Positions 1-6,999 of a stretch of DNA of 48,948 nucleotides are shown one piece after another. This DNA comes from Flavobacteriales bacterium UBA1937. Its GTDB lineage: Bacteria > Bacteroidota > Bacteroidia > Flavobacteriales > Weeksellaceae. The stretch lies in assembly GCA_002337005.1 (NCBI GenBank), contig DDFD01000025.1, forward strand, positions 1,321 to 50,268, written 5' to 3'. Every line of letters starts with the position of its first letter. Positions within the stretch are counted from its first letter, which is position 1. The notes under the pieces are model-generated. The model was not told where the DNA came from and ran no database searches. It worked only from the letters and a program-made list of their open reading frames with translations. A program made the position numbers and the translations under genes.

Positions 1-672
1 AATACTTCTTTTACCAAGAACCACATCTTTTTTCTTTAAAATAAACCAAGCGCTAACACCCGCAACAAACAAAGAAGCTACGATATATGAAGAAATTACG
101 GTATGCAAAAATTTATTTACTGCAACTGGATTCATAAGAACCGCCCAAAAATCTACCATTTCGTTTCGCATAGTATCAGGATTAAACTCCATTCCTACAG
201 GATGTTGCATCCAACCATTTGCCACCAAAATCCACAATGCAGAAAGATTAGAACCTATAGCAACCAACCAACTCGAAAGTAGGTGAAACTTCTTGCTTAC
301 TTTGTCCCAACCGAAAAACATAACGGCAATAAAAGTACTTTCCATAAAAAACGCCATAATTCCTTCAATAGCTAAAGGTGCACCGAAAATATCGCCTACA
401 AACCAAGAGTAATTGCTCCAGTTGGTTCCGAATTCAAATTCCATAATAATTCCTGTGGCGACACCAATTGCGAAATTAATTCCGAAAAGTTTCATCCAAA
501 ATTTGGTAATTTCTTTCCACTTTTCATCGCCTGTTTTTACGTAAATGGTTTCCATAATAGCGATGATAAAAGTGATTCCTAAAGTAAGCGGAACAAAAAG
601 CCAATGGTACATAGCAGTAAGTGCAAATTGCGCTCTGCTCCAATTGACAAGTTCCCAATCTATATGATTCAT
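1..672 (-). CDS. cydA: Cytochrome bd ubiquinol oxidase subunit I, 3' end outside window
   Basis: Subunit I of the cytochrome bd quinol oxidase, an inner-membrane terminal oxidase that reduces O2 with electrons from quinol and works at low oxygen. The first 224 residues are visible and open with MNHIDWELVNWSRAQFALT, the typical family start. His23 (MYHWLF) and His190 (KFLHTV) match the conserved haem-ligand histidines near positions 19 and 186 of the E. coli protein, and the stretch GDIFGAPLAIEG is also characteristic. Several hydrophobic membrane segments can be seen. The gene runs off the left edge, so the quinol loop, the Met ligand of b558 and any cydB are not visible. It lies 15 bases behind the DUF4492 gene, probably in one transcript. 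Confidence 0.96.
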   Translation of the reverse strand, partial: MNHIDWELVNWSRAQFALTAMYHWLFVPLTLGITFIIAIMETIYVKTGDEKWKEITKFWMKLFGINFAIGVATGIIMEFEFGTNWSNYSWFVGDIFGAPLAIEGIMAFFMESTFIAVMFFGWDKVSKKFHLLSSWLVAIGSNLSALWILVANGWMQHPVGMEFNPDTMRNEMVDFWAVLMNPVAVNKFLHTVISSYIVASLFVAGVSAWFILKKKDVVLGKRSI

Positions 673-687
673 AAAATTGTAATTTTT

Positions 688-930
688 CTATTTTTTGATT
701 TCAGTTAATGTGTTTTGTAAATATTCTATTCTTTGTTGATTATTATCAAAATTAGTTTTTAAGAAATCTTTAAAGAAGAACATTTTGAGAATACCAAACA
801 TAATAAACAGTTTAATGATAGCAATTGCCCAAAGAGATTTACTTTCTTTAGACATAATGCTAAAACCATGTTGATAAAGTTTTATTAGCTCAATAAATGG
901 ATATAATAAGAAATTAAAGACGATTTGCAT
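688..930 (-). CDS. DUF4492 small membrane protein next to cydA
   Basis: An 80-residue protein with one clear membrane segment at about residues 34-53 (LWAIAIIKLFIMFGILKMFF), a short N-terminal amphipathic part and a charged C-terminal tail. Size, the LWAI.IIKLFIMF core and the position directly before cydA match DUF4492 proteins of Bacteroidetes, which are commonly found with cytochrome bd genes. Their function is unknown; a role as a small accessory subunit or assembly factor of the oxidase is inferred from position only. It is probably co-transcribed with cydA, 15 bases downstream, from a promoter around 982-989. Confidence 0.8.
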   Translation of the reverse strand: MQIVFNFLLYPFIELIKLYQHGFSIMSKESKSLWAIAIIKLFIMFGILKMFFFKDFLKTNFDNNQQRIEYLQNTLTEIKK

Positions 931-1322
931 TATTATATAAATTAAAAATTTATAAAGAAAATTTCTCTAATTTTCATAACGCAAAGTTAAACTGGAAATA
1001 TAATATCTAATAGTTTGCATAACGGGAAAAATGGTAATAATTACTTATTTAAAATTAACCTAAAATCTAAAAAAGAAAATCATATTAGATTTAAAGAGTT
1101 TAGTAAAATAAGAATTATCCTTAATGATTATTTCAAAAAACAATTTGTGAGATATTAATTAATAATTCTTCTGCAAATCATCTTCAAAAGGTAGATATGA
1201 AATTTAAAGATTATGTGAAAAAGAATTAGACTGTAATGTTATATCCTAATTTTCACATTTAGACTTTGCTCGATTTTGTACTAATGAAAATTCTAATTCA
1301 GATATTGAATTTTAAATTGTTT
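931..1322. other. Gene-free AT-rich stretch, probable left flank of the mobile element
   Basis: This 392-base stretch holds the putative cydA promoter at its left. The rest is very AT-rich with many stops in all frames. Short open fragments are present on the plus strand (for example around 1080-1160) but none resembles a known protein. The left boundary of the mobilizable element should lie here or further left. I could not find a tRNA, a copy of the attachment-like sequence at 8395-8413 or an inverted repeat that would fix it. Confidence 0.5.
982..989 (-). promoter_or_regulatory. Putative -7 promoter element of the DUF4492-cydA transcript
   Basis: Read on the minus strand this is TAACTTTG, a full match to the Bacteroidetes -7 element TAnnTTTG, lying about 50 bases upstream of the DUF4492 start codon. 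I found no good -33 TTTG at the expected distance, so the call rests on the -7 element and its position. Confidence 0.4.
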
Positions 1323-2477
1323 TTAGCGCCTTAATTTGTTCTTTTCTTCTATTTTGGTTTCCTCAAACTGATTCTTTCTGCTTTCTCCGAACCGAAGGAA
1401 TGAAAAAATTTTTGTGCTTTTCTCAGAATCCTTAAAAATCTCATCAAAAGCAGAAAAAGGAATGTTATTTTCTTTTGATGTTTTTTCCAATAGCTCAATC
1501 ATTTTATCTTTTCGTTCAGCATCATTTAGATTTTGCAGATTCGGGATCTTTATACTTTCTTGTAGAATCGCTTTTTTAAGTGTGTTTTCTACCGAATCCA
1601 AATATTTTTTCTTTTCAACAGCAAAAACAGTTTCATTGGTTAACAGAGCGGAGTTTTTGCTTTTGAAGAAGGAAACCTCTTTTTTAAGACTTTCAATGTT
1701 GGTTTTTAATTCTGCAATTTGTTTTTCTTTGGATTCCAGTTCTGTTTTATTTTTGAGAAGTTGAATATTATTCGTTTTGATTGCCTTTTTGTAGTTTTCA
1801 ATGGTTTTGTCCGTTTTTATTTTTTGAAAACCTAGAAAATCGGATTCTTTTACTATTAACTCTTCAGATTTTTTAGATTCCATCTCTTGTTGCATTTGGC
1901 TGTATCGTTCTTCCAAAATTTTCAAATCTTCTTCTTTTTTCTTGATTTTAAATTCTACCGCTTCCAATCTAGCTAACGAACCTGAAACCCCTCTTTCCAT
2001 TTCCAAACATTCCGCCGCCAAATCCTGCATTTTGGAATAATGAAAAGATTGATGCTTTAAGGTTTTTCCAGTTTGTAAATCCTGCCAATCTGCTACTAAA
2101 TGGGCGTGATAATTCGGTTTCCATTCTTTGGTATCTTTGTCATAATGACCTTCATCTTTATGTATGGCAATTTGAAAAATTCGGATGTTAAGTTCTTCTT
2201 CCAATCTTTTTGATAGGTTATGCAAGTCTTGCATCGTGGTATTTTCTTTAATCACAACCACAGCTTCTCGAACTGGCATCGCGTTTTTCTGTAATTTTCT
2301 GCCTGATTTTTCTTTGCAGTACGATTCTATTTTTTGGATTCGGTCTGCAATTTTTTGTTCCATCCAATATTCATTTTTATGAGTTAAATCTTTGCGGATG
2401 TAATCAAATGATTTCTTTCTGAAATTATGAATTTCGGAATCGGATTTTGCTGCTTTGAAATTGATTGATGTCTTCAT
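1323..2477 (-). CDS. Mob/Pre-type (MobV-like) relaxase
   Basis: Likely the relaxase that nicks the transfer origin and stays bound to the 5' end of the strand during mobilization. It has 384 residues. The metal-binding histidine motif of the Mob_Pre family is visible: HKDE at residues 106-109 and HAH at 124-126, with an LHNLSKRLEEEL helix before it and SKMQDLAAECLEMERG after it. Residues from about 170 to 345 are Lys/Glu-rich and form a long predicted coiled coil, as is usual in this family. It is the leftmost gene of the element and lies directly downstream of the repeat-rich region 2498-2630, a candidate oriT. No coupling protein or conjugation pore genes are seen, so transfer would need a helper element. 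Confidence 0.82.
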   Translation of the reverse strand: MKTSINFKAAKSDSEIHNFRKKSFDYIRKDLTHKNEYWMEQKIADRIQKIESYCKEKSGRKLQKNAMPVREAVVVIKENTTMQDLHNLSKRLEEELNIRIFQIAIHKDEGHYDKDTKEWKPNYHAHLVADWQDLQTGKTLKHQSFHYSKMQDLAAECLEMERGVSGSLARLEAVEFKIKKKEEDLKILEERYSQMQQEMESKKSEELIVKESDFLGFQKIKTDKTIENYKKAIKTNNIQLLKNKTELESKEKQIAELKTNIESLKKEVSFFKSKNSALLTNETVFAVEKKKYLDSVENTLKKAILQESIKIPNLQNLNDAERKDKMIELLEKTSKENNIPFSAFDEIFKDSEKSTKIFSFLRFGESRKNQFEETKIEEKNKLRR

Positions 2478-2497
2478 TTTTGTTAAATTTGATAATA

Positions 2498-2630
2498 ATG
2501 TAACCTGTATCTTTTTTACGCAGGTTACCTAACAACCTGTATCTATTTTATACAGGGTAAAAGATATCCTTGCTTTATTTTATACAGGTTCTGAAAAGTT
2601 ACACCTTTTACTATTTTACCCAGGTTAAAG
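2498..2630. repeat. Four spaced repeats with hairpins upstream of the relaxase gene (candidate oriT or iterons)
   Basis: Four imperfect units with the core (C)TnTTTTAnnCAGGkT occur with CAGG at 2521, 2553, 2585 and 2621, so the spacing is 32, 32 and 36 bases. Two units form inverted repeats: GTAACCTG at 2500-2507 pairs with CAGGTTAC at 2521-2528, and CCTGTAT at 2536-2542 pairs with ATACAGG at 2550-2556. A less AT-rich stretch follows up to about 2720. Spaced repeats with hairpins directly upstream of a mob gene fit an oriT or a relaxase/replication binding region. The nick site is not identifiable by eye. Confidence 0.6.
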
Positions 2631-2737
2631 CCTCGCAGAGCGAAGTAGAAACTTTGTTGGGAGAGCATCGACCTTCAAAGTTGCGAATGAGCTCCTAACT
2701 TTCGCCGATAGTTGATAAAAATAGGTAACCCACATAA

Positions 2738-3691
2738 TCAGCGTTTTCTTTTGTAAGTTTGATAGATTTCACTTTCCTCCTGTTCTTGTTTTGGGTTTAG
2801 TTCTACCTGCTGTTTTTTTTCGATTTCAGTGTTGTTTTTGAATTGTAAATAGTCGTTCAAATCTTTATGAAGAGCATAAATTTCAGAATGATTTTTGGCT
2901 TCGGGAAATGATTTCAAAATTGAAGTTTTACAATTTTCGCCTGCTTTGTCATTGTCTAAAAACAAATGGATTTCAGAATAGTTTTTTAAATATTCTTTGG
3001 TTCTATTCAATAATGAAATGGAATTCATCACCAATACATCGCCTTTGTAAAATGGTTTCATTTCAACAAAAGATAATGCATCCATAAAACCTTCAAAAAC
3101 GACTATTCTTTTTCCTGTTTCATTTTGACTGTGGCTTTCATTATTGAAATTTAGGATTGAAATATCTTTCTTTAGTAATGAACCTTTGTAGAATGAATTC
3201 CTCAGTTCCCAACCTCCAGAAAGATTTTCAAAACCGATAGCATAAAGGTTTTTCTGGTCAATCCTAAAATGAATTTCTTTGACTAACGGATAAACCTTTG
3301 TCGAAAGCCCCCTTTGTTGAAGATAATCTTTCAAATTTTCATTTTGAAGTTCTTTAATTTCTGTGATTTGATAATTTTGTTTTAAGCTATTTTGTTTTTG
3401 AATACTATTTTGCGGTTGAAAAGAAGAAAAATTTTGCTTTTCTGCCCATTCTAAAACTTCTTTTACTGATGCGTTTAGATATTTTTTCATAAAATCGACA
3501 TTGTTTCCGCCAATTCCTTCGGAGTGTAAATACCAATAATTCAGATTTTTATTAATTTTAAAAGAGGCTTGTGTTTCTGTGTAAAAAGGATTGAGAAACC
3601 AAGCTTCTTTTTCATTTTGTTTTGTTGGATGGTGTCCGAGTGAAACAAGGATTTCTTCCAACTTTACAGAGTTGAATTGTTTGCAGTTCAT
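2738..3691 (-). CDS. Toprim-domain primase of a mobile element
   Basis: Probable DNA primase that would make primers on the element's single strand during replication or after transfer. It has 317 residues. The N-terminal ~85 residues resemble the DnaG CHC2 zinc-finger fold (WFLNPFYTETQASFKI, then an LHSEGIGGNNVDF stretch) but lack the usual zinc-binding Cys/His set. The Toprim motifs are present: E200 in VVFEGFMDALSF and D246/D248 in HLFLDNDKAGE. Such short CHC2-like/Toprim proteins are common in Bacteroidetes mobilizable and conjugative elements. It lies between the relaxase and the helicase, and its upstream region is the TTTGATGAG repeat cluster. Confidence 0.82.
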   Translation of the reverse strand: MNCKQFNSVKLEEILVSLGHHPTKQNEKEAWFLNPFYTETQASFKINKNLNYWYLHSEGIGGNNVDFMKKYLNASVKEVLEWAEKQNFSSFQPQNSIQKQNSLKQNYQITEIKELQNENLKDYLQQRGLSTKVYPLVKEIHFRIDQKNLYAIGFENLSGGWELRNSFYKGSLLKKDISILNFNNESHSQNETGKRIVVFEGFMDALSFVEMKPFYKGDVLVMNSISLLNRTKEYLKNYSEIHLFLDNDKAGENCKTSILKSFPEAKNHSEIYALHKDLNDYLQFKNNTEIEKKQQVELNPKQEQEESEIYQTYKRKR

Positions 3692-3726
3692 AGATGAAAA
3701 ATGTTAGGGTTTAATTTTCGCAAATA

Positions 3727-3936
3727 TTTTGATGAATTGATGAGATAGCCGTATATGTTGCTGTATTTTAAAAGATTACATTCTCATCAAAGACTCATCA
3801 TCTCATCAAACTTCAAATTTTTTGCTCATCAGTTTCTCATCAAAAATCAAGGTTTTATATTTTGATGAGAGTTTTGATGAGATATAAACCATTGATTTTG
3901 TTTTCATTATCAATTAATTCATCATTTCATCAAATT
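3727..3936. repeat. Cluster of TTTGATGAG iteron-like repeats in both orientations
   Basis: At least nine copies of TTTGATGA(G) or its complement (C)TCATCAAA lie here. Forward copies are at 3728-3735, 3738-3745, 3861-3869 and 3873-3881. Reverse copies are at 3783-3791, 3794-3800, 3802-3810, 3825-3831 and 3836-3844, with further TCATC units at 3920-3934. The last units fall inside the 3' end of the helicase gene and encode its final residues (FDEMMN). Dense short repeats between a primase and a helicase gene suggest a replication origin or a site bound by a replication or regulatory protein. This function is inferred. Confidence 0.6.
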
Positions 3937-5152
3937 TTTGAAGAATGAAATCTTTTTTAATTTTGAAATAGCGTCCAGTTTTATTATTTTGATAAAAACT
4001 TCCTGAATAATCAATGTCGTATTTGATGTATGCCAAAGAGTTATTTTGTGGTTCGAGTTTCCAGCTTTCTTTTAGGAGCTTTCTGATGTCGTTTACAGTC
4101 CAATAATGGTTTCTGAACATTTTACCTAGCATATTGAAAATGTCTTGTGGAATGAATTGGATTTCTTTTTCTTCTGTACTTTCAAAAAACTCATACAAGA
4201 GCTCAATAATTTTTGATTCAAGTTTGTTATTGTTTTTCCAAACCAATTTTTGTAACGCCTTTGTTCTTATCTCAGAATCAGTAAACCACATTCGGGTTTG
4301 TTTCTGGCTACAGAACGATCTTTGAATCAGATAGCGAAGGAAATAGGGAATTTCTTTAATTAGGTTTTGAAGGAATTCAGTATTCTCTGTTTTTATAGAT
4401 TTAACTTTGATAATCCAGAACCGAATTTCTTCTTCATCAATCTGAATAAAATTGTCTTCATTGTTGGAACAAAGAATGAATTTTCCAAAAAATTCAACTT
4501 CTTCTCGGTCTTTTCCTTTCGCTTCTTTCTTATCTTTATCTGTTGTGGAAAGGTACTTAAGGCGCTCAGTAATCTCTTTTTTGTCGAAAAACACCTCATC
4601 AATAGCTACAATGAGCATTGACGCCCAATCTGAATTAAATTGACTGTTAAAGGAATCTCCTTTAATGTAAGTCATATTCAACCCGAAAATGGATTTTAGC
4701 CATTTGATAAAAGTGGATTTTCCTGTAGAACGCTCCTTGCTTACCAAACATAGAATCGGAAGTATTTGTGTGGGTTTCTCAAGTAATATTTTTATGTAAT
4801 CTAATCCTAACTCCAATTGTTCGCCGAAAATATGTTCCATAAAATTCAGAGAAAACTTAATTTTTTCTTTTAGTGCATCGGAATTTAAGCTTTCTTCTAT
4901 TGGTTGATGTGGGATTTCATTGTACATATTGTAAAACCCTTCGATTATTTTTTCATAATTCAGATGACTTGGAATACAACAAAAGCCATCGTATTTTGGA
5001 ATTTGTGAAAGATAATTTTTTCCACAGTCGCTGATAATGGTTTCCCGATTCCATCGAAACAAAATGGAAATTTTATCACCTGAAATTAATGGTTTTTCTA
5101 TGGTTTTGTAGTATGTTGTGCCTACTCGTAAATAGGGAATTTTTTTGTTCAT
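3914..5152 (-). CDS. Primase-helicase family protein (DUF5906-like SF3 ATPase)
   Basis: Predicted superfamily 3-like helicase for replication of the mobile element. It has 412 residues. Walker A is SKERSTGKST at about residues 138-147, Walker B is MLIVAIDEVFF with D185/E186, and a sensor-like FILCSNN follows at about residues 225-232. A C-terminal winged-helix-like part (about 310-400) could contact DNA. The order matches the primase-helicase (DUF5906/VapE-like) proteins of phages and integrative elements, but the N-terminal ~100 residues carry no recognisable primase motif. In this element the primase function is probably supplied by the adjacent Toprim gene. It lies 61 bases after the small HTH gene, likely in one operon. 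Confidence 0.8.
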   Translation of the reverse strand: MNKKIPYLRVGTTYYKTIEKPLISGDKISILFRWNRETIISDCGKNYLSQIPKYDGFCCIPSHLNYEKIIEGFYNMYNEIPHQPIEESLNSDALKEKIKFSLNFMEHIFGEQLELGLDYIKILLEKPTQILPILCLVSKERSTGKSTFIKWLKSIFGLNMTYIKGDSFNSQFNSDWASMLIVAIDEVFFDKKEITERLKYLSTTDKDKKEAKGKDREEVEFFGKFILCSNNEDNFIQIDEEEIRFWIIKVKSIKTENTEFLQNLIKEIPYFLRYLIQRSFCSQKQTRMWFTDSEIRTKALQKLVWKNNNKLESKIIELLYEFFESTEEKEIQFIPQDIFNMLGKMFRNHYWTVNDIRKLLKESWKLEPQNNSLAYIKYDIDYSGSFYQNNKTGRYFKIKKDFILQKFDEMMN

Positions 5153-5213
5153 TTTAAGAATGATTTTAATACGAAATTGTTAAACAATAGAAATTGTAAT
5201 GCTCGAACAGAGG

Positions 5214-5492
5214 TTACATTCTTCGGTTTTTTCCGTATTCCAAAAGTTCCTTTTTAGAATAGTAGTATCGCCCATTAAAATTGTAATGAGGCAGACTCTT
5301 ATTTTTCCGCCAGTCAATAATGGTCGGAACAGAAATGTGCAGAAATTTTGTGGCTTCGATTTGAGAAATTAAATCTTCGGGTTGTTCTTCTGCTTTTTTA
5401 ACGGGTAATGTGAAGTCGGTTGCTTTTTTTAGAATAATTTCAACCGCTTTTTCCAAATCTGCTTTGGAATGTGAAAAAAGTTGTACTGACAT
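5214..5492 (-). CDS. Small helix-turn-helix DNA-binding protein (excisionase-like)
   Basis: A 92-residue protein whose C-terminal half is an HTH_17/MerR-type domain: QIEATKFLHISVPTIIDWRKN is the helix-turn-helix, followed by LPHYNFNGRYYYSKKELLEY, the typical wing. Proteins of this size and type in Bacteroidetes elements act as excisionases or as regulators of replication and mobilization genes. Which applies here cannot be told from sequence. A palindrome and a repeated TCCAGATTA motif lie upstream (5582-5629) and could be its operator. A good promoter lies 33 bases before the start codon. Confidence 0.75.
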   Translation of the reverse strand: MSVQLFSHSKADLEKAVEIILKKATDFTLPVKKAEEQPEDLISQIEATKFLHISVPTIIDWRKNKSLPHYNFNGRYYYSKKELLEYGKNRRM

Positions 5493-5525
5493 TTTATTGT
5501 ATTTTAATTAGTTTAAATTAAAATG

Positions 5526-5557
5526 CAATAATATCAACTTAATGCCTGAAAATCAAA
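5526..5557 (-). promoter_or_regulatory. Putative Bacteroidetes promoter of the HTH-helicase operon
   Basis: On the minus strand TTTG (5554-5557) is followed after 20 bases by TATTATTG (5526-5533), a 7/8 match to the -7 element TAnnTTTG. The -7 element ends 33 bases upstream of the HTH start codon. Confidence 0.5.
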
Positions 5558-5581
5558 TAGTTGCGAATCACCCAAAATGGT

Positions 5582-5629
5582 CTAATTTAATCTAAATTAG
5601 TCCAGATTAATCTTAATTAATCCAGATTA
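5582..5629. repeat. Palindrome plus direct repeats upstream of the HTH gene (operator or integration-host site)
   Basis: CTAATTTA (5582-5589) and TAAATTAG (5593-5600) form a perfect 8-base inverted repeat around ATC. It is followed by two copies of TCCAGATTA, at 5601-5609 and 5621-5629, exactly 20 bases apart, so on the same face of the helix. The position about 50-100 bases before the predicted promoter fits binding by the small HTH protein or another element protein. Confidence 0.5.
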
Positions 5630-5771
5630 GACTTTTAATAAACCATTAATTTTAACAAAATTTAACTAAAACGCTTCTGTTTTAATAAATTTTAACGTTT
5701 TTTTACTTGATTCAAAAATAAAGTGTGTTGTTTTTTGATTAAAATACAAGAACTATCCATCGTCAATATTT

Positions 5772-6383
5772 TCAGGCATTCATAATGCTGTTGATTTTTT
5801 CTTTTACAATTTCAACCCTTTCGTCAATAATCAATGGGTGTATATGTGTTTGCAAGAGTTCTTCTAAAAGACCTTTATCAATGATTTTTTGCAATTCAGA
5901 TTTAATAAATTCTAAAATTCTCTCATCGCACTTTGCTATTTCATCTACAATGGTAATTCTGTTATCAATGATGTAGATAATGTCCTCAATATCGTGGCTG
6001 GTTCTATAATCTTTTCCCCGACTATTGAATGCTTCAAACTTTGTTGCAAGAAAACAAGGTGCTGATAAGATGTAAATTTCCTGATTTTTTGCTTTCACTT
6101 TCCATAAGTCTTCAAAACCTATTTTATACCAGCGATTGGTTGAACCAAAGGCGTTGTCTTCGGCAGGAATTATATCTACTGGATATTTTTTGTATGTGTA
6201 ACTGCAAATAGATGTTCCATAAGGGTCTGGATGAAAACCTAATTTTCCCAATTCCTCGATTGTTTTGTGAAATTCTCCTACATTAACGATATTAATTGTA
6301 AAATCAATGTCTTTCGTGGGACGTATTTCGTCAGCTGCTGGGTCATCTGTATAAAGACTGATAACAGCTCCACCGACGAACAC
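5772..6383 (-). CDS. Nucleotidyltransferase, AbiEii-like (possible type IV toxin)
   Basis: Predicted nucleotidyltransferase-fold protein of at least 203 residues. The GG motif is FVGGAVISLY and the metal-binding acidic pair is in TKDIDFTI, with a third acid likely in KYPVDIIPAE. Together these are the core of the MNT/AbiEii fold. It follows a winged-helix gene, the order of regulator-antitoxin and nucleotidyltransferase toxin in type IV systems, so a toxin-antitoxin or phage-defence role is plausible but unproven. The start is uncertain. GTG at 6381-6383 is the first standard start and has AGGGAG upstream, but the frame stays open to 6447 and the upstream residues (LNIGVLAEVAEGLQQYREQ) look like genuine protein without any ATG, GTG or TTG. 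Confidence 0.72.
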   Translation of the reverse strand: MFVGGAVISLYTDDPAADEIRPTKDIDFTINIVNVGEFHKTIEELGKLGFHPDPYGTSICSYTYKKYPVDIIPAEDNAFGSTNRWYKIGFEDLWKVKAKNQEIYILSAPCFLATKFEAFNSRGKDYRTSHDIEDIIYIIDNRITIVDEIAKCDERILEFIKSELQKIIDKGLLEELLQTHIHPLIIDERVEIVKEKINSIMNA

Positions 6384-6449
6384 TACTTGCTCCCTATATT
6401 GTTGTAAACCTTCCGCTACCTCCGCTAAAACTCCTATATTTAAGCCTTA

Positions 6450-6980
6450 TTATACAATTTTTAAATATTTTTTTAGGTATTCTACTGCTAATTCTTTTTC
6501 TCTTGTTCGCCCAACACGAATAGCATCTGTGATTGCAAGTAATTCATATAGTTTTTCATCTTTCAATACTGCTTCTGGAACCGATGGATAAAGTGGTTCT
6601 ATACTTTGACCTCTTGTATTTCCTTTTGCATAAGCCCAAACATACTTTTCATTACTTTGAATTTCATTATTGAGCGGTAAAGCACTATGAGCGGTTGGAA
6701 TTCCTCTGACTATTGCTCCTGGCTTCTGAGGAAAAGCATATCTTATCCCATATTGTAGAAACTCGGCAAGAGCATACTTCATTACTACTTTTCCTTTTGG
6801 GTCTAATAAGCCTGAGTTTTTTGACCTTGCAACCGATTCGCTTATTTCAGCTTGGCTTATTCCTAAGTCTGCCGCAACGGAAGATTGATTCCACGAATCA
6901 TTATCGAGGCTAATAATTTTTAGTAACAAAACGATGTCCTGTGGTTTCATATTTTGTTTTGAATTTTTCATATATTGCAT
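6450..6980 (-). CDS. Winged-helix regulator paired with the nucleotidyltransferase (possible antitoxin)
   Basis: A 176-residue protein with an N-terminal winged-helix domain (about residues 12-85; recognition region SSVAADLGISQAEISESVARS) and a C-terminal part without known motifs. It lies directly before the nucleotidyltransferase gene, which begins within the next ~70 bases. A regulator and nucleotidyltransferase pair inside a mobile element suggests a stabilising toxin-antitoxin-like module, as with AbiEi/AbiEii, although this protein is not clearly AbiEi. A perfect 10-base inverted repeat overlaps its start codon, consistent with autorepression. In-frame ATGs at residues 4 and 11 are alternative starts. 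Confidence 0.65.
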   Translation of the reverse strand: MQYMKNSKQNMKPQDIVLLLKIISLDNDSWNQSSVAADLGISQAEISESVARSKNSGLLDPKGKVVMKYALAEFLQYGIRYAFPQKPGAIVRGIPTAHSALPLNNEIQSNEKYVWAYAKGNTRGQSIEPLYPSVPEAVLKDEKLYELLAITDAIRVGRTREKELAVEYLKKYLKIV

Positions 6981-6996
6981 ATTGCGATATGCAATA
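6973..6996. promoter_or_regulatory. Perfect inverted repeat over the start codon of the winged-helix gene (probable operator)
   Basis: TATTGCATAT (6973-6982) and ATATGCAATA (6987-6996) are perfect 10-base arms around TGCG. The repeat covers the ATG of the winged-helix gene (6978-6980) and ends 4 bases before the integrase stop codon at 7000. This is the classic position for an autoregulatory operator of a toxin-antitoxin pair. Confidence 0.6.
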
Positions 6997-6999
6997 ACT

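Noticed and set aside
1080..1240. Small plus-strand gene fragments in the left flank
   Set aside because: The open pieces are short, interrupted by stops, and match no protein I recognise.
1271..1290. GTACTA in the left flank as the partner of the attachment-like sequence at 8395-8413
   Set aside because: Only six bases agree, which is expected by chance; no left attachment site can be named.
2498..2630. CRISPR array upstream of the relaxase gene
   Set aside because: Only four imperfect units, hairpin-forming and next to a mob gene; there are no spacers of constant length between exact repeats.
3727..3936. CRISPR array in the TTTGATGAG repeat region
   Set aside because: The repeats are about 9 bases, in both orientations and irregularly spaced, and no cas genes are present.
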